Shown here: positions 21,509 to 30,598 of the stretch, in pieces
Numbering within the stretch: position 1 is the first letter of the stretch
Layout: each line of letters opens with the position of its first letter
Source: Aquibacillus koreensis
Lineage (GTDB): Bacteria; Bacillota; Bacilli; Bacillales; Amphibacillaceae
Length of the DNA stretch: 64,000 nt
Assembly: GCF_025154055.1 (NCBI RefSeq)
Contig: NZ_JAOALK010000056.1
Coordinates: 271,662 to 335,661 of the forward strand
Reading direction: 5' to 3'
The notes under the pieces: model-generated
Told to the model about the DNA's origin: nothing
The model's database searches: none
The model's input: only the letters and a program-made list of their open reading frames with translations
Made by a program: the position numbers and the translations under genes

Positions 21509-22549
21509 TTATCTTTTGACTAATGCATTTCGATTCACTAATTGATAGAGAAGAAGCTCGAAGGCTAAGGATTTTTCCATTTTCCCTTGTTTTACGTTGG
21601 CATCTGTTTCGGTAAAAATCGAGATAATCTCTTTCAACTCATCAAACGAAAATTTTTCTACCCTCGTGATCGACATTTTCACAACATAAGGGTGAACTTT
21701 TAATTGCTGGGCCATCTGTTGCTGACTATATCCTTTTTGCTTCAAAAGCTTAACATGGAATATTGTCCTGAATTGAGATGCAAGTAATGCTAATAAAGCA
21801 ATTGGATCTTCATTTAATTTCTCTAAATCTTTATAGATCATAATTGCTTTATTCAAATCTTTTCCAATAACTGCATCAACCAATTTCAAACCGGTTGTAT
21901 TTGTATTATGGGAAAGTAGGTTGGTTGCGATCTCATACGTAATCGTTCCTCCTTCTCCCACATATGTCGCTAACTTCTCCAATTCATTTCGGAGCATCAA
22001 CAAGTTTGCACCGGTTTCTTGCGCAATCAAATCATAGACTGGCTTTTCAATCGAGACATGAAATTGTTTTATTATATTATCAATCCATTTTGACAAATCC
22101 CATTCTTTAATTGGCTCACACGAAACGTTTTCACATTGTTTTTTCATTACTTTTGTAACTTTTTTACGTTCATCCAATTTTTCATACGGCGCAATAAAAA
22201 TAACAATTGAGTAATCAACCGGTTGAAGAAGATAGGATTGCAGTGCATCTATGTCATGTTCTACCGCAACCTTATCAGGTTTCGCTTTTAAAAATACGGG
22301 ATTTTGCGCAAAGATTAACTTTCTTTCACCAAAAAAAGGATATGTTTCTGCATCAGCAATGACTTCTTGGATACTAGTTTCCTCAAGGTCATAAATAGAA
22401 ATGTTTGTATCCTTATCTTCTTCTGCTAAAGCATATGTAAGTAGATGTTGCTTAACATCTTGAATTAAATAAGATTCGGTTCCTTGTAATAAATATAAAG
22501 AAGAAAATTGTTTCTTTTTTAATGCCTTAATCGTTTCAAAATAGTTCAT
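21509..22549 (-). CDS. holA: DNA polymerase III subunit delta
   Basis: HolA (YqeN) is the clamp-loader wrench that opens the beta clamp. The 346 residues have the delta N-terminal AAA-like domain without Walker motifs (start MNYFETIKALKKKQFSSLYL, LLQGTESYLIQD), and the helical C-terminal oligomerisation domain ending in LAFELLLYQLV. A GGGGG site precedes the ATG. It lies between rpsT and yqzM/comEC, as in other Bacilli. Confidence 0.95.
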   Translation of the reverse strand: MNYFETIKALKKKQFSSLYLLQGTESYLIQDVKQHLLTYALAEEDKDTNISIYDLEETSIQEVIADAETYPFFGERKLIFAQNPVFLKAKPDKVAVEHDIDALQSYLLQPVDYSIVIFIAPYEKLDERKKVTKVMKKQCENVSCEPIKEWDLSKWIDNIIKQFHVSIEKPVYDLIAQETGANLLMLRNELEKLATYVGEGGTITYEIATNLLSHNTNTTGLKLVDAVIGKDLNKAIMIYKDLEKLNEDPIALLALLASQFRTIFHVKLLKQKGYSQQQMAQQLKVHPYVVKMSITRVEKFSFDELKEIISIFTETDANVKQGKMEKSLAFELLLYQLVNRNALVKR

Positions 22550-23053
22550 TTGTTACCCCCACTTTACTTTAACCTTTTTTAATCGTAATTGCTATTTAAG
22601 CAGGAAGCAAGAACAAGTTGAAATTCTAAGCTCAATACTTTATTGTATGTATATAAACACAGAAGAGGGAAGTAGCAATCACTACTCCCCCCAGCAATCT
22701 ATATCAACGCTTAGAGAACAGCCCCGGGTTACTGGTTTCTAAGCGATATTTTCTCTTTCAATTATAGATTGACCAAAAAAGCTTATTTCTATGGGTGTAA
22801 ACTCTTGCTAACACAGGTAAGAACATCAGGTCATTATTTTAAAAAATACTGTATAGTGCTTCTATGCCTTCGTTTCACATCATAAGCCCAATTAATTGCT
22901 ACTACTTTTTCCCAATCATTGGATTAAATGGTTTAGAAAGTACTTTTTAAGGATTTTATACCAAAAGAATAAAAAAGTTTTATTTGTTCTTCTATAAAGT
23001 GGATTTTTTACCTATTTTAACTTATACTATTATTGAATTAGGAGGGGTACATA
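22550..23053. other. Intergenic region with two strong hairpins (22663-22747)
   Basis: No gene is visible between holA and yqzM. Near 22663-22688 GGGAAGTAG pairs with CTACTCCC around a CAATCA loop. Near 22702-22747 a nested hairpin pairs ATATC/CGCTTAGA with TCTAAGCG/ATAT, with an inner CAG/CTG stem, then a T-rich stretch on the plus strand. It could be a small RNA or an unusual terminator of either strand. The rest (22750-23040) is AT-rich; TATACT near 23026-23031 may be the -10 of the yqzM promoter. Confidence 0.5.
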
Positions 23054-23188
23054 ATGAATGAATTTGAAAAGGATGTTCAGTCCAAAAGTCACGACATATT
23101 TGATTCTGGAAAAGGTTTTATATTCTCCTTTTTATTCTTTATGATTATTTTCTTCATTGGAGTTATTGTAGACGTTATAGGATCGTAA
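23054..23188 (+). CDS. yqzM: YqzM family small membrane protein
   Basis: A 44-residue protein beginning MNEFEKDVQSKSHDIFDSG with one membrane helix at about residues 20-41 and ending in DVIGS. The start, DSG motif, length and place between holA and comEC match B. subtilis YqzM. GGAGGGG lies 8-9 bases before the ATG and a terminator follows. Function unknown; probably a single-pass membrane peptide. Confidence 0.9.
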   Translation: MNEFEKDVQSKSHDIFDSGKGFIFSFLFFMIIFFIGVIVDVIGS

Positions 23189-23203
23189 GTATAATGACGT
23201 ATG

Positions 23204-23236
23204 AAAGAGACTGTATTTATGCAGTCTCTTTTTTAT
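23204..23236 (+). terminator. yqzM terminator
   Basis: AAAGAGACTG / CAGTCTCTTT stem followed by a T-run. Confidence 0.88.
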
Positions 23237-23337
23237 TTTTAGTTACATTCAATCATCGATCTCATGCACGATATATAATTAAGTAAAGAAGGCGGGCGAC
23301 GTCTTTTTCTATACCAGATGTTACTCACATAATCATT

Positions 23338-25599
23338 CTATGGAGAAGTAGGCATAAATGTTCCTCTATTCTTAGAGAACTTAAATTCAATCGCTCCCTT
23401 CTCATCCGTTCTATGCATATAAACGCCATTCTTGTTCATTCTTTCTAATACCTCTTTATGTGGATGACCAAACCGGTTATTTTCTCCTACAGAAATTAGT
23501 ACAACCATTGGATTTATTTCTGTTAAAAAAGCCTCGGAACTTGATGTCTTACTCCCATGATGTGCAACCTTTAATATCTCTACCGTAAGTTCCGGGTAAG
23601 ACTGCACGATATCTTCTTCAACTTCATGATTAATATCACCAGTAAACATCCAATCAAATCCACCAAATTCAGATAAAACTACTAAGGAGTTCTCGTTTGT
23701 AGTTGCATAATTCTTTTCTGGGCTAACAACATAAAAAGGATGATTAGCTACTTTAAACACATTCCCCGCTTTTACTTTCTGTACGTTCACGCTATTTTCT
23801 TCAGCAACCTTTGGAACAGAACCTGTGTAGTATGGACTAGTGACAAGTTGTTTGACTTTAAATTCTTCTAGAATAAAAGGAGCACTACCGTCATGATCAT
23901 GATCTTCATGTGACAAAACTAACGCATCTAGTGTAGTTATACCCTTGGAATAAAGAAATGGCTTGATCACTTGCTTAAAAATTTTATCAGATGGTTCAAA
24001 ATCGTATGTCATACTACCTGCTGCATCAATCATGATAACCGCTTTTCTATAAGGCAATTCAATAACCAGACTGTCTCCCTGACCGACATCAAGCATCGTT
24101 ATGGTCCCTTCCGGATTTAAGTATGGCTTTAAAGAAATAGAAACGAGTACAATTACGAGTAACAGTCCATAACAAAACGCTCGAACAAGCTGATTATTAC
24201 TTAAATTTTTCATAAGTAAAAAGAAGATAATGTAATATGGAATCAACATGGAGATGGGAAACTCCCCTATAACCCACGGAAAAAAGAGACTTTCATCCAT
24301 TTTAGTTAGTCCATCTATTGCAATTTGGTGGACATGCGTAAAAAGTAAATCCATGTATGGAACAAAGGGTGATTGAATCAAAGTCATAAAAAGCATTAGA
24401 AGCATCATTGGAATCACAAAGAAACTAAAGTAAGGAACGAAGATGAGGTTTATAAAAATGGATAGCGGATTAAAAAAATAGAAGTGAAAAAGTTGAATTG
24501 GTAACACTGACATTAGACTAATAAAGCTAATTCTTAGTATTGACAATGTACGAAAATGTAGAGATAGTGCTTTCTTTGATAGAATTATTGCAGTCGTGAC
24601 AATAAAGGAAAACTGAAAACCTAGTTGGTTTATACTAGTAGGGTTAATAAAAATAAACGCAATAAAAACCATGCTAATAATATCCGTTGCAGGTAATTTA
24701 ATACCCTTTCTCATTAGAAAAATCACAATACAAGACATCATCGACGCACGCCAAACGGACGGTGCTCCTCCACTTAAAAGTGGATATAAAGGGATTAACA
24801 AAATCATTATATTACGAGCCCTTTCTCTTGTTAATACTTGTGTTTTAACTAAAATAAAATAAAATATTCCAATGATTAAACCTACATGCAAACCAGATAT
24901 CGCCAATATATGAGATAAATTCCACCGTTGGAACAACGCTATTATGTCCTCATCTAATTGCTCATCACCTAAGATCAATGCACGTATCCAAGGATTTGTA
25001 TAAGAACTAATTTCATTCTCTATCTTATCTAACATGTTTTTCCTTAGTTGAAATAAGGAGTCAACAATTGAGCTCCCTGTACAAGAAATAGCCGAACGAT
25101 CCTCTACTGTGATTTGCTCAAATATTTCTTTATCAGCTAAGTAGGATTGATAATCAAATTGTCCTGGATTGCTAGCACTTTCTGGTTTTACTCTTGCACC
25201 AATGACAGTGCAAACAGCTCCAGTATGTAAATCAATAGGTGAATTGGGATCAGATGCACGCTTGAAATGTGTTATTAACATATTCCGATTACTTTTGTCT
25301 TCTGTTAGCGTAAATGTTGTATGGCTATCGTTATCTGTTATTTCAGACGTTATCACCCCTTTGGTGTACGTTGAATCTGATTCAGTTGTTTCATCAACTA
25401 TTATATGATGTGAAAAATAGAAACAAGAAAATGAGAAACATGCAATAATGGAAAGTAACTTGATTATGTTAATCCTTTTGCTTTTGAACAAAATGATTAG
25501 CCAGATTAAAAGTAAAAGCAACAAATAATATTGATTTGTTGTAACTGTATAGTATGAAGTAAGAATTGCAAACACGAAAAAGTGGTAATATCCTTTCAG
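23338..25599 (-). CDS. comEC: DNA internalization channel protein ComEC/Rec2
   Basis: ComEC forms the membrane channel for incoming single-stranded DNA in competence. The protein has an N-terminal membrane/OB part, the central Competence domain with many helices, and a C-terminal metallo-beta-lactamase-like domain (LDVGQGDSL near 500, SHEDHDHDG near 565). An in-frame GTG lies at 25575, but its upstream spacing is poor. The frame continues upstream to CTG at 25599, giving a family-like MKGYYHFF start behind AGAAGGG, so I placed the start there; 23338-25575 is the conservative alternative. Separated from comEB by a 302-base insertion-bearing gap. Confidence 0.85.
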   Translation of the reverse strand: MKGYYHFFVFAILTSYYTVTTNQYYLLLLLLIWLIILFKSKRINIIKLLSIIACFSFSCFYFSHHIIVDETTESDSTYTKGVITSEITDNDSHTTFTLTEDKSNRNMLITHFKRASDPNSPIDLHTGAVCTVIGARVKPESASNPGQFDYQSYLADKEIFEQITVEDRSAISCTGSSIVDSLFQLRKNMLDKIENEISSYTNPWIRALILGDEQLDEDIIALFQRWNLSHILAISGLHVGLIIGIFYFILVKTQVLTRERARNIMILLIPLYPLLSGGAPSVWRASMMSCIVIFLMRKGIKLPATDIISMVFIAFIFINPTSINQLGFQFSFIVTTAIILSKKALSLHFRTLSILRISFISLMSVLPIQLFHFYFFNPLSIFINLIFVPYFSFFVIPMMLLMLFMTLIQSPFVPYMDLLFTHVHQIAIDGLTKMDESLFFPWVIGEFPISMLIPYYIIFFLLMKNLSNNQLVRAFCYGLLLVIVLVSISLKPYLNPEGTITMLDVGQGDSLVIELPYRKAVIMIDAAGSMTYDFEPSDKIFKQVIKPFLYSKGITTLDALVLSHEDHDHDGSAPFILEEFKVKQLVTSPYYTGSVPKVAEENSVNVQKVKAGNVFKVANHPFYVVSPEKNYATTNENSLVVLSEFGGFDWMFTGDINHEVEEDIVQSYPELTVEILKVAHHGSKTSSSEAFLTEINPMVVLISVGENNRFGHPHKEVLERMNKNGVYMHRTDEKGAIEFKFSKNRGTFMPTSP

Positions 25600-25764
25600 T
25601 AGAATTCCCTTCTTTCCCTATTTAAATGATATATGTGTTTTCAAATATTGAGAACAGTAAGGAAGGTAATGAATGAAGTAGAGGGTTAACTTTTTCAGTT
25701 AAAAAGTGAAGTTTTTACACTTGTGCAAGTGTACGGTGGTGTTTGTTGAGGCAGGGATATAACT

Positions 25765-25879
25765 AAAAGTGTCTGATTAAAAGTCCAACCAAAGTAATAC
25801 TTTAGCGAAGCATATTTGAGGAGCGGTGGCTATACACTATCCCCTTTCGTTCGGTTTTTCAATTAGTTCAAACACTTTT
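25765..25879. mobile_element. MITE-like or IS-remnant insertion between comEB and comEC
   Basis: A 115-base segment bounded by inverted repeats AAAAGTGTCTGA (25765-25776) and TCAAACACTTTT (25868-25879), 11 of 12 matching. No open frame and no obvious target duplication. In most Bacilli comEB and comEC are close or overlapping, so the 302-base gap (25600-25901) is most simply explained by insertion. The left part of the gap also has small palindromes (ACACTTG/CAAGTGT near 25718 and CTTTTT/AAAAAG near 25692). Confidence 0.5.
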
Positions 25880-25901
25880 GTTCAAATCCCACTTTTATTT
25901 T

Positions 25902-26309
25902 CTAAACATGATGGACAACTTCTATATTTTTCAAGAAGTTTTCGTTCCAATTGTTTGGATAGCTTTTGAGATAAACGATTCTTTTTACACCTGATTGCGC
26001 TAGTGTTTTCGCGCACTTTTCACAAGGCTCATGTGTTACGTAGGCAACTGACCCTTTTATGCTTTCTCTGTCCGCATGCAGCACAGCATTTTCTTCCGCA
26101 TGTAAGGTTCGGATACAACGCCCATTTTGATCAAGCAAACATCCGATATCTTCACAATGATCATGACCATGGATCGAGCCATTATAACCTGTGGCAATAA
26201 TATGTTTATTTTTCACAATAACTGCCCCAACTCTCAGTCTTGGACATGTTGATCTTGAAGAAACCACTTCTGCAATGTCTAGAAAATAACGATCCCAGCT
26301 CTTTCTCAT
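25902..26309 (-). CDS. comEB: dCMP/cytidine deaminase family protein ComEB
   Basis: ComEB is a dCMP deaminase-like zinc enzyme encoded in the comE operon; it is not essential for DNA uptake in B. subtilis but can help polar localisation of ComGA. The 135 residues hold the zinc site H70-A-E72 and P-C96-x-x-C99, plus an extra His/Cys group (residues 47-65: HGHDHCEDIGC...C) typical of dCMP deaminases. It is shorter at the C-terminus than the 189-residue B. subtilis protein. Confidence 0.93.
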   Translation of the reverse strand: MRKSWDRYFLDIAEVVSSRSTCPRLRVGAVIVKNKHIIATGYNGSIHGHDHCEDIGCLLDQNGRCIRTLHAEENAVLHADRESIKGSVAYVTHEPCEKCAKTLAQSGVKRIVYLKSYPNNWNENFLKNIEVVHHV

Positions 26310-26401
26310 TTGTCTCTCCCTCTCTCTTTTTACTTATACCTTTGCAACTTTATTGGTGTGTTTTATCTAGTTTACTCCTCGTCCTATTCCTAGTCAATCT
26401 G

Positions 26402-27010
26402 TTAAGGTATAACAATTTGTTCAACAATTTGTTCAATCGTTTTAGCTCCAATACCATTTACATTTTTTAAATCCTCAATTGTTTTAAAAGGACCATTAGA
26501 CTCTCGATATTCGATAATTGCATTGGCCTTTACCTCTCCAATACCCGTTAGTGAGAGGAGATCTTCTTTCGATGCGATGTTAATTCTTATTTTGTTATTC
26601 CCCTCATTCACAACGGCAATTGGAGCATTTTCCTCGCCTATTGCACTTACATGAATAACCATCTCATCAATCACCTTTTGCGCTAAGTTTACCGTTTCTT
26701 GATTAGCATCCTTTGTAAATCCTCCTGCCCTTTCTATGATATCTACGACTCGGTCTCCGTCTTCTATCCGAAAAACTCCTGGATTATTGACTTCTCCTTT
26801 TACATCTACATATTTCACTTCTTGTTTTGCTGATGATTGGTTTGCTATTTCTTCAGGTACATTATCGTCTTGGATTGTTGCAGCTAGCTCGTATCCATTA
26901 TCAACATACACTTCCTCTGCTTTTGGTGATTTTATTTGATCGATAAACACATACACTAGCATAATCCCTATAATTAAAATAATAATCCAGTTATTTTTTA
27001 TCCAATTCAT
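26402..27010 (-). CDS. comEA: Competence DNA receptor ComEA
   Basis: Membrane-anchored DNA receptor for transformation. The 202 residues start with a membrane helix (about 7-23), then a linker, an SLBB domain (about 66-125, with YVDVKGEVNNPGVF) and a C-terminal double helix-hairpin-helix DNA-binding domain (about 143-200, GIGEVKANAI and GIGAKTIEQI). The ATG at 27010 follows AGGAAGTGA. Divergent from comER across 80 bases, the usual comE arrangement. Confidence 0.96.
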   Translation of the reverse strand: MNWIKNNWIIILIIGIMLVYVFIDQIKSPKAEEVYVDNGYELAATIQDDNVPEEIANQSSAKQEVKYVDVKGEVNNPGVFRIEDGDRVVDIIERAGGFTKDANQETVNLAQKVIDEMVIHVSAIGEENAPIAVVNEGNNKIRINIASKEDLLSLTGIGEVKANAIIEYRESNGPFKTIEDLKNVNGIGAKTIEQIVEQIVIP

Positions 27011-27090
27011 AAATAAGTCACTTCCTTTCTCATATATCGCTAATGGTTCACATAGAATGGATTGTAAAAGCATATTTAGGGGGGAGCACC

Positions 27091-27915
27091 ATGAAATGGG
27101 GAGTAATTGGAACCGGAAATATGGGTGAAATATTAATTGACTCATGGATGACTTCACATGTCGTAAAACAAGAGGATTTACACATTACAAACCGAACAAT
27201 TAATAAAGCCTATGCCATTCAGGATAGATATCCAAACGTTCATGTTTGTGAAACAGCTGAAAAGGTGGTTAAAGAAGCTGATATTCTATACATCTGTGTA
27301 AAACCACTTGAAATTCACTCTTTACTAACCGATCTGTATCCATACCTGTCTGAAGATCAATGTATTGTTTCTATCACTAGTCCATTTTCTGTTGAAAGAT
27401 TGGAATCATTAGTACCTTGCCAAGTTGCAAGAATGATCCCAAGCATAACTAATCGAGCAAAATCAGGAGTTACACTCGCAACATTTGGAAGTAGGATTAC
27501 CAAAGAAATGGAAGGATACTTATTACAAAGTGCTAACCTTTACTCTACACCACAATTAATTGAGGATAATATAACTAGGATAGCCTCCGACATTGTATCT
27601 TGTGGCCCTGCATTCTTTGGTTATTTAGCAGAACAATATATTCTTGCCGCAACTGAGGAAACAAACGTTAGTAAAGAATTGGCTTCTGATTTAACCGAAA
27701 AAATGTTTATAGGATTTGGAAAACTTCTTGAAGATGGCCATTATTCGTTGCCCGAGTTAATTGATAAGGTTTGTGTCAAAGGAGGAGTTACCGGCGAAGG
27801 GATAAGAGCAATAGACGCAAACCTCGGAGAATTATTTCATTCTCTAATTGAAGCTACGCATGATAAATTTAAAGAGGATGTTGAGAAGATCAGTCATCAA
27901 CTTTTAGATAAGTAA
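27091..27915 (+). CDS. comER: Late competence protein ComER (P5C reductase-like)
   Basis: ComER resembles pyrroline-5-carboxylate reductase (ProC) and is encoded opposite to comEABC; in Bacillus it has been linked to sporulation and biofilm control rather than uptake. The 274 residues have an N-terminal Rossmann motif GVIGTGNMG and a ProC-type dimerisation domain (GGVTGEGIRAI near 229-240). GGGGGGAG lies before the ATG at 27091. A strong bidirectional terminator separates it from yqeM. Confidence 0.92.
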   Translation: MKWGVIGTGNMGEILIDSWMTSHVVKQEDLHITNRTINKAYAIQDRYPNVHVCETAEKVVKEADILYICVKPLEIHSLLTDLYPYLSEDQCIVSITSPFSVERLESLVPCQVARMIPSITNRAKSGVTLATFGSRITKEMEGYLLQSANLYSTPQLIEDNITRIASDIVSCGPAFFGYLAEQYILAATEETNVSKELASDLTEKMFIGFGKLLEDGHYSLPELIDKVCVKGGVTGEGIRAIDANLGELFHSLIEATHDKFKEDVEKISHQLLDK

Positions 27916-28004
27916 TTTATTCGACATTCTTTTTAAAAATCCTTTTCAATGCTGTTTTTTTTTACAACTTAGGAAAAGACTCCAATTAAAAGGTTCCGTG
28001 TATT

Positions 28005-28038
28005 AAAAAAATCGAGGTTAATCACCTCGATTTTTTTC
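28005..28038. terminator. Bidirectional terminator between comER and yqeM
   Basis: AAAAAAATCGAGGT / ACCTCGATTTTTTT stem; the left arm overlaps the yqeM stop, so it ends both convergent units. Confidence 0.93.
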
Positions 28039-28773
28039 GCACACATAAAAAATTCGTTCTCCAGATTCATCTTCCCGCATCGTTTGCGTAGAGAAATCTG
28101 CGAATATACCCTTTACGACGAATCCAGTCTCTTCTAACATACGCTTATAAGTCGGAATAGAATAAGTACGTTGATGATGTGTCTCATCAAAGCGTTCATA
28201 CATTTCATTATCTAATTCAAAAAAAGTTAAATCATGATATACCTCACCTTGATTTTCGCCAGATTTACAAAACCAAACGTAGGAAAGATCATCGTACACT
28301 TCAGCAAATGTCTGATCTTGTAGATTCTGTTCGACATGTTCAAGTGCATGTACATCAAATAAGAATAGACCTTTATCCTTAAGGATCTGATGAACATTTT
28401 TAAAAACAATTCGAAGTTCGTCAAAGTCAGTTATATAGTTAATTACATCACAAAAGCTAACAGCAGCGTCCACATTACTAAATCCATTTAATTCCCTTAG
28501 GTCTTGTTTAAACCACTCTATGGATAACTTTTCTTCTGTCGCGGCCTGTTGTGCATAGGCAAGCATATCTTCCGAATAGTCCACACCAAACACCTGGTAC
28601 CCTTGCTTTTTTAGCCGCCGAGTAATCTGTCCAGTTCCACACCCTAAGTCTGCAACAGTGCTTATATCGGTACTATACTTTTTAAATATGAAATCCGCAA
28701 ATGCTTGCCAATCATCATATGGAGCATCACTCATTAACGCATCATAAACAAGAGCCATTTTTGCATAAGACAT
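28018..28773 (-). CDS. yqeM: Class I SAM-dependent methyltransferase YqeM
   Basis: The 251 residues form a class I methyltransferase with motif I ADLGCGTGQITRRL (about 42-55), an acidic end of strand 2 (GVDYSEDML) and AAVSFCDVINYI. The substrate is unknown. It is the last gene of the yqeG-yqeM operon, starting two bases after the rsfS stop, and keeps the order rsfS-yqeM seen in B. subtilis. A small-molecule substrate is possible; no RNA-binding domain is visible. Confidence 0.92.
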   Translation of the reverse strand: MSYAKMALVYDALMSDAPYDDWQAFADFIFKKYSTDISTVADLGCGTGQITRRLKKQGYQVFGVDYSEDMLAYAQQAATEEKLSIEWFKQDLRELNGFSNVDAAVSFCDVINYITDFDELRIVFKNVHQILKDKGLFLFDVHALEHVEQNLQDQTFAEVYDDLSYVWFCKSGENQGEVYHDLTFFELDNEMYERFDETHHQRTYSIPTYKRMLEETGFVVKGIFADFSTQTMREDESGERIFYVCEKNRGD

Positions 28774-28775
28774 TT

Positions 28776-29132
28776 TTATCCCTCTTGTTCAAAACTGAAT
28801 TCTACTTGTGGCGCATCGCCCCACAAGCGTTCTAAGTTATAATAATGACGTTCATCTTTATGGAAGACATGACAGACGACATCTCCTAGGTCAACTAGTA
28901 TCCATCTTGCTTGTTCAAAACCTTCCAAACGTTTAATTGTTATTTCATTTTCTTCCGCCTGTTCCTTAATTTCACGTGCAATTGCTTGAACCTGACGTTC
29001 ACTTGACCCTTGACAGATTAAGAAATAGTCAGCAATTAATGAAACATCTTGCATATCTAAAATTACGATATCTTCTCCACGTTTGTCATCACAAGCCTTT
29101 GCTGCTATATTCGCTAGTTGTTTACTATCCAT
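28776..29132 (-). CDS. rsfS: Ribosomal silencing factor RsfS
   Basis: RsfS (YqeL) binds L14 on the 50S subunit and blocks subunit joining in nutrient limitation. The 118 residues show the family pattern: DIVILDMQDVSLIADYFLIC, SSERQVQAIA and the HVFHKDERHYYNLERLWGDA C-terminal block. It overlaps yqeK by 8 bases, implying translational coupling. Confidence 0.96.
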   Translation of the reverse strand: MDSKQLANIAAKACDDKRGEDIVILDMQDVSLIADYFLICQGSSERQVQAIAREIKEQAEENEITIKRLEGFEQARWILVDLGDVVCHVFHKDERHYYNLERLWGDAPQVEFSFEQEG

Positions 29133-29718
29133 TCATTTCTTCCCTCCACTTGTTTTTTATCGTCATTAATAAATCATTATATGCATGAAATGTATCGGGG
29201 TAGATCGGTTGATTCTTGCTTAACAAAAACTGAATTGTATTTTTTGTTGCCATGAAACAACCCATGTCCAAATCTACCTCTGCCTGTTCCCTTACTTTGT
29301 CCACTCCCGGAAAATCCCTACCTGGTTCAATATAATCAGCTAAATAAACGATTTTCTCTAACTTTGTCATATCTTTTTTACCCGTTGTATGATATTTAAT
29401 AGCATTTAATATCATCTGATCATTAATACCAATTTCTTTCTTAACAAGGATTGCACCTACAGGACCATGCCAGAGTTCATGATGGAAAGTTAACAAATCT
29501 TTCGGTAACGATTCACTAATGATCCAACGTCTCATTTCCTCCAGATCTCGATACTTTGCATAATCATGAAATACAGCTGCTAGTTCAACTTTACCAACAT
29601 CCTCGTTATAAAGTTTAGCGAGGTCTACTGCTGTATCCGTTACTCTTTTCGTATGCTCAAAGCGTGTCTTTTTTAAATGAGGCTCAACTAAATTAAGTGC
29701 CTCTTCACGATTCATCAT
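29125..29718 (-). CDS. yqeK: HD-domain hydrolase YqeK (Ap4A hydrolase family)
   Basis: YqeK is an HD-superfamily enzyme that hydrolyses diadenosine tetraphosphate symmetrically. In the 197 residues the metal ligands lie in KKTRFEHTKRV (H22), AVFHDYAK (HD at 50-51), HHELWHGPVG and YLADYIEPGRD. It overlaps nadD by 14 bases and rsfS by 8, so translation is coupled. Confidence 0.94.
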   Translation of the reverse strand: MMNREEALNLVEPHLKKTRFEHTKRVTDTAVDLAKLYNEDVGKVELAAVFHDYAKYRDLEEMRRWIISESLPKDLLTFHHELWHGPVGAILVKKEIGINDQMILNAIKYHTTGKKDMTKLEKIVYLADYIEPGRDFPGVDKVREQAEVDLDMGCFMATKNTIQFLLSKNQPIYPDTFHAYNDLLMTIKNKWREEMNG

Positions 29719-30274
29719 ATAACCGATACTCCTTTATTACATCTAACACTTTAGGAGGAACTAAATACCTTATGGATTGATGATTTTTTATACGTTGCCT
29801 GATCATAGTTGAAGAAATTTCCACCGATGGTATATTCACTTCCATAATAGGATACTCCGTAATTAATTCATAGTCGTTACGTTTTACACCAACAAATTGA
29901 ATTAACTTCACTAGTTCTTCTATTTGATACCACTTTGGCAAGTACTCCACCATATCTGCACCGATGATAAAGTAAAAAGTTGTGTCTGGATACCGCTCAT
30001 TTAACAATTTAATTGTATCAATGGTATATGATTTTCCTTGACGTTCCATTTCAATCGTATTGACTTTAAAATGTGGATTGTCACTTGTAGCAGCTTCCAA
30101 CATCGCTACTCTATAAGTAGCATCTGTATTTGATTTAGCTTTATGTGGAGGTTCATTTGATGGAATAAACCAAATTTCATCAAGTGATAAACCATCATAT
30201 ACTTCCTCAGCAATTAATAAATGACCGTAATGCGGAGGATCAAATGTCCCACCTACTAATCCGATCTTTTTCAT
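29705..30274 (-). CDS. nadD: Nicotinate-nucleotide adenylyltransferase
   Basis: NadD makes nicotinate adenine dinucleotide from nicotinate mononucleotide and ATP in NAD synthesis. The 189 residues start KKIGLVGGTFDPPHYGHL, containing the GGTFDPPHxGH nucleotidyltransferase motif (8-18), and end with the SSTMIRQRI (ISSTMIR) motif near 152-161. It sits between yqeI and yqeK in the same operon. Confidence 0.97.
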   Translation of the reverse strand: MKKIGLVGGTFDPPHYGHLLIAEEVYDGLSLDEIWFIPSNEPPHKAKSNTDATYRVAMLEAATSDNPHFKVNTIEMERQGKSYTIDTIKLLNERYPDTTFYFIIGADMVEYLPKWYQIEELVKLIQFVGVKRNDYELITEYPIMEVNIPSVEISSTMIRQRIKNHQSIRYLVPPKVLDVIKEYRLYDES

Positions 30275-30298
30275 AAAAGGCTCCTTTTTGCATACAAA

Positions 30299-30598
30299 CT
30301 ACGGTAGTTGAATCTGTTTATTTTCTTTTGATTCCTTATATAACACTATTATATTTCCAATCACCTGTACTAATTCTCCATTTACACCATTTACAAGTTG
30401 TTCTGCTACTTCATCCTTATCTTCCATACAATTTTGAAGAATTGATACTTTGATTAGCTCTCTTTTTTCAAGCGCTTCTGCTATTTGCGTGATCATATTA
30501 TCATTAACACCAGTTTTTCCAACTTGAAATATTGGACTCAAATGGTGTGCTTGTGCACGTAAATGTCTTTTTTGTTTTCCTGTTAACATGTTATTCAC
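30299..30598 (-). CDS. yqeI: CRM-domain RNA-binding protein YhbY/YqeI
   Basis: A 99-residue protein consisting of one CRM (YhbY) domain, associated with pre-50S ribosomes in other bacteria. The start LTGKQKRHLRAQAHHLSPIFQVGKTGV and the KVSILQNC and VQVIGNIIVLYKES blocks are typical. It overlaps the end of aroE by 8 bases and precedes nadD. Confidence 0.94.
   Translation of the reverse strand: MNNMLTGKQKRHLRAQAHHLSPIFQVGKTGVNDNMITQIAEALEKRELIKVSILQNCMEDKDEVAEQLVNGVNGELVQVIGNIIVLYKESKENKQIQLP

Noticed and set aside
22663..22747. T-box or known riboswitch in the holA-yqzM gap
   Set aside because: No T-box sequence or recognisable conserved riboswitch core is present.
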